NCBI GenBank assembly: GCA_013693735.1
Contig: CP059255.1
Coordinates: forward strand, 1,225,861 to 1,233,188
Direction of reading: 5' to 3'
Length of the DNA stretch: 7,328 nucleotides
Origin: Rhodoblastus sp.
GTDB lineage: Bacteria; Pseudomonadota; Alphaproteobacteria; Rhizobiales; Beijerinckiaceae
Position 1 is the stretch's first letter; each line of letters starts with the position of its first letter. The translations under genes and the position numbers were made by a program. This document shows, piece after piece, positions 1-6,800 of the stretch. The notes beneath the pieces are model-generated. The model was not told the origin of the DNA. It worked only from the letters and a program-made list of their open reading frames with translations, and searched no databases.

Positions 1-182
1 GAGGCCGGCGCCGAGAGGGCGCCGCGACGCTCGGCGGATCGACATCCCTTTCGGACATGGCGCGCACGCTCCGCGGACGATGCCGCGACGTCCGTGGGCC
101 AGGTTGGCGGCGACGTCGCGTCCGTCATCTTCGCTTGGCGCGACGCGGCGCGCAAGGCGGGGCGCGGCTCACGATCGCGTAA
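1..182 (+). CDS. Possible 3' end of an unidentified gene, cut by the window edge
   Basis: Not recognised. From about 82 to 162 the frame starting at base 1 reads like coding sequence (DDAATSVGQVGGDVASVIFA, then WRDAARKAG), with mostly G or C in third positions. Read literally, this frame stays open far past the terminator at 355, which is unlikely for a real gene end. If one G is added to the GGGG at 159-162, the protein would end ...RKAGARLTIA at the TAA at 180-182. That repair matches the single-base deficits seen elsewhere in this window. Bases 1-80 do not favour any frame clearly. The plus-strand terminator at 355-392 agrees with a plus-strand gene ending before it, although it lies 170 bases away. 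This may equally be non-coding. Confidence 0.22.
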   Translation, partial: GRRREGAATLGGSTSLSDMARTLRGRCRDVRGPGWRRRRVRHLRLARRGAQGGARLTIA

Positions 183-354
183 GGCGCGCCGAGGGGCCGC
201 GTTCGTCAAACTCCCGCGTCTCGCCGCGCCTGCGCCCTCATTTCGCCCTACGGCGCGGCGACAAAATGCGCATCGGTTCGAAGGTCCGTCGGCGGCGCCG
301 GTTTCGTCAGCCCCCAGCCCCCGGCCCCGAAGGGCGCGCGTATCGATCGAAGCA

Positions 355-392
355 GGCCGGCGCTCGATCTTCGCGATCGCGCCGGCCTTTTT
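355..392 (+). terminator. Intrinsic terminator, plus strand
   Basis: A 9-bp perfect stem, GGCCGGCGC (355-363) with GCGCCGGCC (379-387), is extended inside by GATC/GATC (366-369 with 375-378) after a two-base bulge, leaving the loop TTCGC. TTTTT follows directly at 388-392, then CTTT. This is a classic Rho-independent terminator. It would end a transcript entering from the left edge and insulate the tRNA gene. Confidence 0.85.
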
Positions 393-479
393 CTTTCGCG
401 TCCTTTCCCTCGCCGTCGCCGTCGCCTTTGGCGGAAGGCTGCGCGTTTTCGGCGGCGCGCAAAAAGCGCGCGTGGGCGC

Positions 480-508
480 TTGCAATCGCCTTAGGTTTGC
501 GGCATAGA
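480..508 (+). promoter_or_regulatory. Candidate promoter for tRNA-Gly
   Basis: TTGCAA (480-485) and CATAGA (503-508) are separated by 17 bases and resemble sigma-70 -35 and -10 boxes. This is the most AT-rich patch between the terminator at 355-392 and the tRNA. Transcription would start near 515, giving a leader of about 44 bases before the mature tRNA at 559. The -10 match is only partial, so this is a candidate. Confidence 0.45.
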
Positions 509-558
509 ACCGCCCGTCGACGCCGCGCGGACAGCGCTCGGCCGAGACGCCCAAGGAT

Positions 559-632
559 GCGGGTGTAGCTCAGGGTAGAGCACAACCTTGCCAAGGTTGG
601 GGTCGAGGGTTCGAATCCCTTCGCCCGCTCCA
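559..632 (+). tRNA. tRNA-Gly (anticodon GCC)
   Basis: The cloverleaf is clear: acceptor GCGGGTG (559-565) pairs with CGCCCGC (622-628), allowing one T:G pair; the D-stem is GCTC/GAGC; the anticodon stem CAACC/GGTTG encloses TTGCCAA with anticodon GCC; the T-arm GAGGG-TTCGAAT-CCCTT follows. The discriminator is T629 and the 3' CCA is encoded (630-632). It decodes GGC and GGU glycine codons. The D-loop is AGGGTA, six bases, where this tRNA normally has seven (AGGGGTA or AGTGGTA, from memory). One G therefore seems to be missing at 573-575, and total length is 74 instead of 75. All stems are intact, so the gene is probably functional and the short loop a sequence error. A candidate promoter lies at 480-508 and a terminator at 659-683. 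Confidence 0.95.
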
Positions 633-633
633 A

Positions 634-652
634 TTTCTCCCACCGGGAGAAA
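634..652. repeat. Small perfect hairpin just after tRNA-Gly
   Basis: TTTCTCCC (634-641) and GGGAGAAA (645-652) form an 8-bp palindrome around ACC, two bases after the tRNA CCA. It may act as a processing signal at the tRNA 3' end or belong to a small dispersed palindrome family. Only one copy occurs in the window. Its A-rich 3' flank is not a T-tract, so it is not a terminator by itself on the plus strand. Confidence 0.5.
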
Positions 653-658
653 CAAAAC

Positions 659-683
659 GGCCGCCTTCGGGCGGCCTTTGTTT
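659..683 (+). terminator. Intrinsic terminator of the tRNA-Gly transcript
   Basis: GGCCGCC (659-665) and GGCGGCC (670-676) form a perfect 7-bp stem closed by the stable tetraloop TTCG, followed by TTTGTTT (677-683). It lies 27 bases beyond the tRNA CCA end and should terminate the single-gene tRNA transcript. The T-tract overlaps the first bases of the 18-bp tandem duplication. Confidence 0.85.
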
Positions 684-716
684 GCTCGACGCTGGTTGTT
701 TGCTCGACGCTGGTTG
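678..716. repeat. 18-bp tandem duplication in intergenic DNA
   Basis: TTTGCTCGACGCTGGTTG occurs twice without mismatch, at 681-698 and 699-716, and the preceding TTG (678-680) continues the period. It sits directly after the tRNA terminator. Base identity between copies implies a recent duplication. The rest of the gap up to the next gene (717-856) shows no gene or clear promoter. Confidence 0.9.
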
Positions 717-856
717 GCGCTGCGCTCGTGGCGAAAGCGGCGTCGCGAAAAGGCTTCCGCCGCGCCTTTTGCCGATAGTCGCGCCGACGCGAGCGGACGC
801 CCGTGCTATCTGTCTGCGGCGGGCGAGCGCATGCGAATCGCACGAGACGAGGGACG

Positions 857-1480
857 ATGACGCAGACTGCAAGCGTCTCCAGCGCCGCCGGGCGAAAGGG
901 CGCGCCGTCGCGGCGCGCGGCGTGGCGCGTCGCCCATGTCGTCTCTTGGGCTCTTGGCGTCTCTTGGGCTCCGGTCGTTTCTTGGGCTCTGGTCGTCTCT
1001 TGGGCTCTTGTCGTCGTTTGGGCTCTGGTCGCCGCGGCGCAGACGCATGCTCTGGCCGCGCCGGCGGCGCGCGGGCGGTCCGGCGACGCGGCGCGCGCTC
1101 TCGCGCCTTTGCCCGATCCGCCGCGCGCCTCGCGTTCGGCCGGGCCCTATCCCGAATGGCTGGCCGGCCCGGACGGGCCGATCGTCCCGCCGCAAAGCTT
1201 TCAGCCGCGCGGCCTCGCTCCGTCCGGCGTGGCCGGTCCATCCTCCCTGGAGGGAGGGCCCTGCAAGATCCCGACGACGCCGCTTTGCGCGCGCGACAAG
1301 GAGACCTATCGCGGCGAGGCCAGCCGCAAGGCCTGCGAGGCGTTCGTCTCCAAGCATGTGCAGGAGGTGTTCGCCTATCGCGAGTGCCTCGACACCGAGG
1401 CGACGCGCGCCACCCGCGCCGTCAACGAGGCGATCCGGATGCTGAAATGCCGCAAGCCTTCCCTGAAAGGCTGCGACTGA
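857..1480 (+). CDS. Unrecognised exported or membrane-anchored six-cysteine protein
   Basis: A 207-residue protein that I do not recognise. The ATG at 857 was chosen because GACGAGGG (846-853) precedes it as a ribosome binding site; the upstream ATG at 803 lacks one. Residues 1-25 are basic. Residues 29-58 are a hydrophobic stretch made of five copies of a six-residue unit of the type (V)SWALV, followed by AAAQTHALAAPAA. This reads as an export signal or membrane anchor, with possible cleavage near residues 60-70. Residues 70-130 are a Pro/Ala/Arg/Ser-rich linker. Residues 133-207 are a compact domain, helical in appearance, with six cysteines at 136, 144, 160, 177, 198 and 206, compatible with three disulfides in the periplasm. 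The gene ends 7 bases from the stop of the convergent ribB. Function unknown. The C-terminal domain looks under selection; the N-terminal repeats look recently expanded. Confidence 0.75.
   Translation: MTQTASVSSAAGRKGAPSRRAAWRVAHVVSWALGVSWAPVVSWALVVSWALVVVWALVAAAQTHALAAPAARGRSGDAARALAPLPDPPRASRSAGPYPEWLAGPDGPIVPPQSFQPRGLAPSGVAGPSSLEGGPCKIPTTPLCARDKETYRGEASRKACEAFVSKHVQEVFAYRECLDTEATRATRAVNEAIRMLKCRKPSLKGCD
941..1030 (+). repeat. Five 18-bp tandem repeats inside the signal/anchor region
   Basis: Five in-frame units of 18 bases, at 941-958, 959-976, 977-994, 995-1012 and 1013-1030, vary around GTCTCTTGGGCTCTGGTC. Each codes for six residues (VSWALG, VSWAPV, VSWALV, VSWALV, VVWALV). Together they build a 30-residue hydrophobic segment, longer than a usual signal-peptide core. 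The units differ at several positions, so the array is older than the perfect duplication at 681-716. A change in copy number would keep the frame but alter the length of the anchor. Confidence 0.9.
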
Positions 1481-1487
1481 GGCACGC

Positions 1488-2558
1488 TCAGATCGCCTCC
1501 TGACCGAGAATCTCCACCCCAAAACCCTCGACGCCGACATAGGCGCGCGGCGAGGAGGAGAGATTGCGGATCGAGGCGACGCCGAGGTCGCGCAAGATCT
1601 GGGCGCCGACGCCGACCTCGCGCCACAGCCGGTCGCGCGCGTCCTGGGTCGTGGCGGCGCTTTCGATCGGTTCGGCCGGAACGCCGGCCGCGCCGTCGCG
1701 CAGATAGACGAGCACGCCGCGCCCCTGCGCCTTGATGCGCTCGAAGGCGCGGTTGGCGCCGGCGGAGCCGTGGAACAGGTCGCCCGGCATGTTCGGCTTC
1801 TGGAAGCGCACCAACACGTCGCGGCCGTCGCCGATCGCGCCGTAGACGAGCGCCAGATGCTGCACCGGATCGAAGGGCGAGCGGTAAACATAGGCCTGCA
1901 CCGGCCCGAAGGGGCTGTCATAGGCGAAGGTCGAGACGCGCTCGACCAGCTTCTCGCGCGCCTGGCGCCAGGCGATCATGTCGGCGATGGTGACATGGCG
2001 TAATTTGTGACGTTCGGCGAAATCGGCGACCTGTCTGCCTTTCGTCACCGTGCCGTCGTCGTTGACCAGTTCGCTGATGACGGCGACCGGAGCCAGGCCG
2101 GCCAGCTTGCACAGATCGACGGCGGCCTCGGTATGGCCGGAGCGCATCAGAACGCCGCCCTCGCGCGCGATCAGCGGAAAGATGTGGCCGGGACGGGCGA
2201 AATCGGCCGCGCCGGCGTTCGGATTGGCGAGGGCGCGACAGGTCGCCGTGCGCTCTTCGGCCGAAATGCCGGTGGTCATGCCGGGCTTGTAGTCGACCGA
2301 AACGGTGAAGGCGGTGGTGTGGTTGGAGTCGTTATGCGCCACCATCGGGTCGAGACGCAGCCGGCGCGCCTCATCGGCGGTCAGCGGCGCGCAGACGATG
2401 CCGGAGGTATGGCGCACGATGAACGCCATCTTCTCGGCGGTGCAAAGCTGCGCGGCGACGATCAGATCGCCCTCGCCCTCGCGGTCGGCGTCGTCGGTGA
2501 CGACCAGAATCTCGCCGCGGGCGAAGGCTTCGAGGGCTTCGTGGATCGAACTCGTCAT
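1488..2558 (-). CDS. ribB: 3,4-dihydroxy-2-butanone 4-phosphate synthase with a degenerate GTP cyclohydrolase II-like domain
   Basis: This enzyme converts ribulose 5-phosphate to 3,4-dihydroxy-2-butanone 4-phosphate and formate in cytoplasmic riboflavin synthesis, using a divalent metal. Of 356 residues, about 1-200 form the synthase domain with its signatures intact: DDADREGEGD (22-31), RHTSGI (49-54), TTGISAEERT (95-104), RPGHIFPL (122-129), HTEAAVDL (142-149) and ELVNDDG (163-169). Residues about 205-356 follow the RibA fold outline (LALVYG, GDLFHGSAGA, GRGVLVYLRDG), but the zinc-binding cysteines of true GTP cyclohydrolase II (HSEC, CDCG) are replaced, so a second activity is unlikely. 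Such RibB proteins are common in Alphaproteobacteria. The start is ATG at 2558 or ATG at 2570; an AGGA overlaps the upstream ATG, so its spacing suits the 2558 start slightly better. A terminator at 2608-2635 lies upstream. I see no FMN riboswitch and no clear promoter in the short leader. The frame is intact. Confidence 0.95.
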   Translation of the reverse strand: MTSSIHEALEAFARGEILVVTDDADREGEGDLIVAAQLCTAEKMAFIVRHTSGIVCAPLTADEARRLRLDPMVAHNDSNHTTAFTVSVDYKPGMTTGISAEERTATCRALANPNAGAADFARPGHIFPLIAREGGVLMRSGHTEAAVDLCKLAGLAPVAVISELVNDDGTVTKGRQVADFAERHKLRHVTIADMIAWRQAREKLVERVSTFAYDSPFGPVQAYVYRSPFDPVQHLALVYGAIGDGRDVLVRFQKPNMPGDLFHGSAGANRAFERIKAQGRGVLVYLRDGAAGVPAEPIESAATTQDARDRLWREVGVGAQILRDLGVASIRNLSSSPRAYVGVEGFGVEILGQEAI

Positions 2559-2607
2559 CGCGCGCGTCATCCTGGTCTTGCTGGCCGGCGCGGCGATCGT
2601 CCGCGCG

Positions 2608-2635
2608 AAAAACCCGCGGGCGCTCGGCCCGCGGG
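2608..2635 (-). terminator. Intrinsic terminator after the cellulose operon
   Basis: On the minus strand CCCGCGGGC (2635-2627) pairs perfectly with GCCCGCGGG (2621-2613) around a 5-base loop, followed by TTTTT (2612-2608). The stem is nine G:C pairs. It lies about 50 bases past the inferred bcsN stop (2687-2689) and about 38 bases before the ribB start region. It ends the bcs transcript and implies that ribB has its own promoter. Confidence 0.9.
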
Positions 2636-2686
2636 CGCGACCTCTAAACCATCCGCCGGCAAAGTTGAACCGCGAGGCGTCCGCCG

Positions 2687-3840
2687 TCACCGCGGGACAG
2701 GGACCACGATCTGGCCGGCGGGGCCGCCATAGGCTTGCGGGGAAGCCCGACCGAGCCCGCGGCCGCGCGGCGCTCGCGCCGTAAGCGGGGGCGGCCGAGC
2801 GGGCGAGCGCGGCGGCGCCGGGCTGGGTCCAGATCACCTGACCGGGCTGGGCCGCGTAGAGAGCCGGTTGCGCGGCCACGGCGTAGCCTTGCGGGGGCTG
2901 GCCGAGCCCTTGCAAGACAGCCTGTCTGCGCTCCTCGGAAACCGGAGACCGACGGGCGTAGCGACGCGGCGCGTGCGCGTAACGCGCGACGGCGCGACGG
3001 CGCGGGGCGACGGCGGCGCGCGAGGCGGGCTCCTCCAGCATCGCCGAGGCGGCGGGCGCGGCGTAGCCGACGAAACCCTGCGCGCCGGCGGAGCGCGCCG
3101 GTTGGTCGAGCGAGTCGCCGAGCGGATCGCCGCCCGAGCCCGCATAAGCCGAGGCGACGCCGGGCGGCTGGGCGACGCCGCCCGTGTCCAGAACGAGATT
3201 GGCCGCCCAGTAGGCGAGCTGGGAGACCGTCGCGCCGCTGCGGCACAGGCGCACGCGCACCGACGTCTCGATCTTGTAGGGGCTGAAGCGCGAGGTGCGG
3301 ATGTGCGGCTTGAGGTCGTCGAGGGACTGCCAGAGATAGACGCAGTTCATCGCGCCGACGCGCCCGGAGGCGAGGCCGTAAGGGCCATAGGCGTTGCGCA
3401 GCACGGTGTCGTGAAACCGCAGCGACGCGCCCGCGAAGCGCTTTTCGATCTCCGCGGCGATTTCGTCCTCGCGCTCGCGAGGCATCTCGATCTCGGGTTC
3501 GCCCAGCGGCGGATGGGGCTGATCGCGCACCGAGACCACGATCATGTTCTCCCGCGCACGCCGGCGTCGGCGGCGAGCGCGATCTCCTGCGTGAAGCCGT
3601 TGCCGAAACGCTTCTCGCGCACGTCGACGACGCGGCCGGCGGCGGCGGGCAAGGCGGCGACGGGGCGCGCGCCGCGGCTCACCGCGCCCGCCTCGCGCGC
3701 GCCGACGCCGGAGCCAGGATTGAACATGCCGCCGGGCGCGCGGGCCTCGTCATGAGTCGAACCGACCGCGGCGCAGCCGGTCAGGCCCAGTCCGAAAAGG
3801 ACCGCGAGCATGGGCGCCGGGCGAAGAAAACGCTTAGCAT
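2687..3840 (-). CDS. bcsN: BcsN-like cellulose biosynthesis lipoprotein, frameshifted as sequenced
   Basis: The best reconstruction is about 385 residues, read in three frames. ATG at 3840 has GAAAGAG (3853-3847) six bases upstream and gives MLSVFFARRP; one base is then lacking at GGG 3812-3814, after which MLAVLFGLGLTGC completes a lipoprotein signal with lipobox LTGC. The segment LPAAAGRVVDVREKRF...GFTQEIALA continues to a second break at CCC 3551-3553 (the observed frame stops at 3542), then resumes as ENMIVVSVRDQ. The core includes YGPYGLASGR and CVYLWQ, which I associate with the rhizobial BcsN family. The C-terminal third is rich in Ala, Pro, Tyr, Gln and Arg. Near 2740-2775 the frame moves again, to end ...PAGQIVVPVPR at TGA 2689-2687. 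Without repair, the middle frame runs on into ribB, clearly an artefact. It likely acts as an outer-membrane or periplasmic accessory of cellulose synthesis. The family call is from motif memory. Confidence 0.68.
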
Positions 3841-3846
3841 GACAAA

Positions 3847-3853
3847 CTCTTTC
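3847..3853 (-). promoter_or_regulatory. Ribosome binding site that decides the bcsN start
   Basis: GAAAGAG on the minus strand (3853-3847) lies six bases before ATG 3840. The alternative ATG at 3811, which opens the lipoprotein frame as sequenced, has only a pyrimidine/GC-rich upstream stretch with no Shine-Dalgarno match. This favours a start at 3840 and a missing base between 3812 and 3830. Confidence 0.6.
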
Positions 3854-3886
3854 GTCACGGAATTCGACGGCGCGCGGCGCGCAGTC

Positions 3887-6800
3887 TCAATAGGCGTACG
3901 CGTCTGCTTGTTTTCGACAGCGGCGAGGCCGGAGCGCGACTGCTTGGTCGACATCTGGTCGTCGAGCATCCGGAACAGCCGCTTGGCCTCGTCGAGATCG
4001 CCGAGCTGATAGTGCGACCAGCCGCGCATCAGCGTCAGATCGCGCGATTCGGGGGCGTAGGCGGAGCGCTGGCGCAGCAGGCGCAGAGCGCCCGCGTAGT
4101 CGCCAGCGTCGTAGGCCTGGAAGATGCGCTGCTCCATCGCCAGCTTGCCGATGTCGTCGCGGCGTCGGCCGGCGACGCCGCCTTCGGCAGCCGCCGTCGC
4201 CGCGGCGCGCGGGTCGTTCGACTGAATCATCGCGATCGACTTGCCGTAGGAGGCTTCCTGCGCCGTCTTGCCGCCGCCGGCGATGGCGCGATCAAACGCG
4301 ATCGCGGCCTCGGCCGGACGTTTGGCGTTGACCAGGCACCAGCCCGCCGCGACCGCGCGCTGCGGCGACAACTCCGCCGCCGTGCCGCTGGCGCCGAGCG
4401 AACATGAGCCGCCCGAGCCCGCGCTCGCGCCGCCGGAGACGCCGCGCGCCGCGACGGGGCGAGCGATCACCTCGACGCGGCGATGGCGCGGCGCGGCGCG
4501 ACGCGGTTCGGGCGCGGCGTAGCGCCGGACCGGCGCGGCCTGCGGCGCATAGGCCTGTTGCTGGGCGTAGGGCGGCGCGTAGCCGGCGAGCGCGGCCGGC
4601 TGGAGGGCGGGCGCGCCCGTCCACAACATGGTGGGCGGCGGCGGCGCGTAGAAAACGGCCCCGGCCGTCGGCTGCGCCGACGCGTATCCGGCGGTCGCGT
4701 AGCCCGCGACCGCGACAGGCTGCGGCGCGGCGAGCGGCGCCGCGACGCGGCGCGCGCGACGAGCGGCGGCGGGGGCGCGGCGAGGACCGGCGCCGGCGCG
4801 TAGATCTGAGGCGCGGGCTGCGCGTAGATCGCGCCGAGGCTTGGCTGAGCGAAGAGGCTTGGCTGAGCGAAGGAGGCCGGTTGCGAAACGGCGGCTCCGG
4901 CCACGCCCGGCGCGAAGGCCGGCGTCGCGCCGGGCGCCGTCAGTTCGGGAGGCGTCGCCCAGGTCATGCCCGGCGGCGGCGTCACCGGCAAGGCGCCCGA
5001 CGTCGCGCGCGTGGCCGTCGCCGGCGCAGGGATCACGGGAACCGGATAGGCCGTCCCGGCCGCCGCGACGTAGGGGGCGGGAGAGGCGCGCCGACCGCGG
5101 GTTTGCGGATCGACCCGGTGATCTCGTTCGACACGCCGGTCTTGCCGGTCGTGGCCGCGCCGGCGGGACGCGCGGGATCAGCGCCGAGCGGCTTGCCGGG
5201 CTCGGGATTGGGCAACACCACGCCGCCGAACTTCTCGTAGGGCATCGCGCCGACGTCGGCGACGCGGCGGGCGATGATCGGGAAGGGACCGGGATAGGGG
5301 TCGCGCGCGAACGCGCCCCGGCGGCCGCAGGCGTCGTCGCCGCCGCAGGCCGCGTCGGCGTCTCGACCGCGTCGGGCGTCCCCGCCGCCGCGGCGAAGCG
5401 CAGCGGGTTTTCCGGCAGCACGGCGAGCGGGAACTTGTCCTGCCCCGGCAGTTCGAGCTGGGCGAAAACCGGAGGATAGAAGGTCGAATTCTCCGGCTTC
5501 CACTGCGGATGAACGGCGCCGGTGGGGCCCGTCACCACGCCCCAGGAATAGCGCCCGAGCGGGTCGTGCAACGCGTTCTGCACGAAGCCGTCATAGCCCG
5601 CCGTATAAGGCCCGTCGCCGTGGCGCACGGTCGGCGCGACGCCCTGACGGCCCGGCAGCGGCCGCGAATTCTCCTTCACGGCGTCGTTCTTGTTTTGCAG
5701 AACCCAGGGGTTCTGGTTGAGGAAGGCCTCCCACCAGCGCGCTTGCTCCCACGAGGCCATCTCGCAGGGCGTCGGCGGGCGGTAGCGCTCTTCCGGGAAC
5801 ACCAGTTCGACGACTTTGGGATGCAGGCCGTCGGCGCGGTTGACCACCTCCAGAAAAGCCTGTTCGCGCTTGAGACGACGCAGCGTCAGCGCGTAGCCGT
5901 AGACGGTCTCCTGCTTGGGCAGCCACGCCATCGCGCGTTCGAACCATTCGAGCGCGACCTCGAACTGGCAGGAGTTATAGGCGTACCAGGCGAGCGCCTG
6001 CGCGGCCTCGCCGGAGGCGTCCTGGGCGGCGAGGCGGCCGTAGCGGGCGAGCCGCTCGGTCTCCACGTAAGGGGAATTTCGCGGGTCAGGTCGCGTTCGA
6101 GAATGTCGACGAAGAGGATGCGGTTGTTGATCAGCTTCTCGCGCCAGGCGTAGGCGACCTCCTCGGTCTCGCGGAAATGGCCCAATTCGCGCAGCGCATG
6201 GGCGAGGCCGTGGGCGATCATCGAGTCGCCGCCCTTGGAGAGGGCGAGCTTGAACCACTCCAGCGCTTCCTTGAATTGCTGGCGCTTGTAGCGATACCAG
6301 GCGACGAGGCCCGGCTGGTTGGGATCGTCGACGCCGCGGGCGTAGTCCTCGAACACCTTGAGGTCGCTCTCGACGACCTCCTCCTTGCGCTCGTCGTGCA
6401 GATAGGCGGAGACGCGCGCGCGCACGATGTCGACCAGGATGACGTCGAACTCGTTCTTGCCGTCGGCGTCCTTGCGGCCCATCGCGACCAGCTTTTCGAC
6501 GTCGACCATCTGAAGATTGGCGATCGCTTTGTGCATGGTGCCGATGCGCTCGGCGGCGTCCGTCGAGGCGCCCAAGATCGAGGTGTAGATCGCCAGCGCG
6601 CCGGCCTTCTGCTTGGCGTTGGCGAAGCCCTCGGCGAGCGACCACAGGATGTCGACGTCGCCGATCTCGGCGACCATCGGGTCGTTCTGCGCGTAGGCGA
6701 CCAGCTCCTTCCACTTCTTTTCGTTCCACAACGCGATGACGGCGCGGCGGGCGACCTTGCGGTGGAGCTTGAGCCAAGATCGCGCGAGGGCGCCCAGCCA

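Larger units (their letters stand above)
183..558. other. Gene-free stretch between the left-edge sequence and tRNA-Gly
   Basis: No convincing gene. Open frames here are Arg/Ala/Pro-rich, overlap one another and show no start with a ribosome binding site, as expected by chance at this G+C level. The stretch holds an intrinsic terminator at 355-392 and a promoter-like pair at 480-508, both described separately. Bases 183-354 show nothing else that I can support. Confidence 0.6.

Noticed and set aside
80..568. Two long plus-strand open frames over the terminator and tRNA promoter region
   Set aside because: Arg/Ala/Pro-rich chance frames at high G+C; they run through a strong terminator, and one runs into the tRNA.
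559..716. tRNA-Gly as an integration site for a mobile element
   Set aside because: No second copy of the tRNA 3' end and no integrase gene are seen in the window; the 18-bp repeat here is a local tandem duplication unrelated to the tRNA end.
307..843. Minus-strand open frame across the tRNA, with LERAKGFEPSTPTLARLCS
   Set aside because: This is the known false protein produced by translating the antisense of a tRNA gene; the rest is low-complexity Arg/Ala sequence over the terminator and leader.
570..1241. Minus-strand open frame with GRRDSNPRPQPWQGCALP and a repeated Lys/Pro/Glu/Arg tract
   Set aside because: Its end is the antisense of tRNA-Gly in another frame, and its repeats are the antisense of the 18-bp array in the six-cysteine gene.
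2571..2690. FMN riboswitch upstream of ribB
   Set aside because: The space is taken by the bcsN end and a terminator, and none of the conserved FMN-element motifs can be seen.
1488..3545. A single fused BcsN-RibB protein read in one minus-strand frame
   Set aside because: The frame stays open only because of indels and high G+C. A terminator lies inside it at 2608-2635, and the natural bcsN end (VPVPR, stop 2687-2689) is in another frame.
4404..5240. Plus-strand Arg-rich open frames opposite the TPR-protein linker
   Set aside because: Antisense shadows of the Ala/Pro-rich coding strand, with no ribosome binding site and no family-like sequence.
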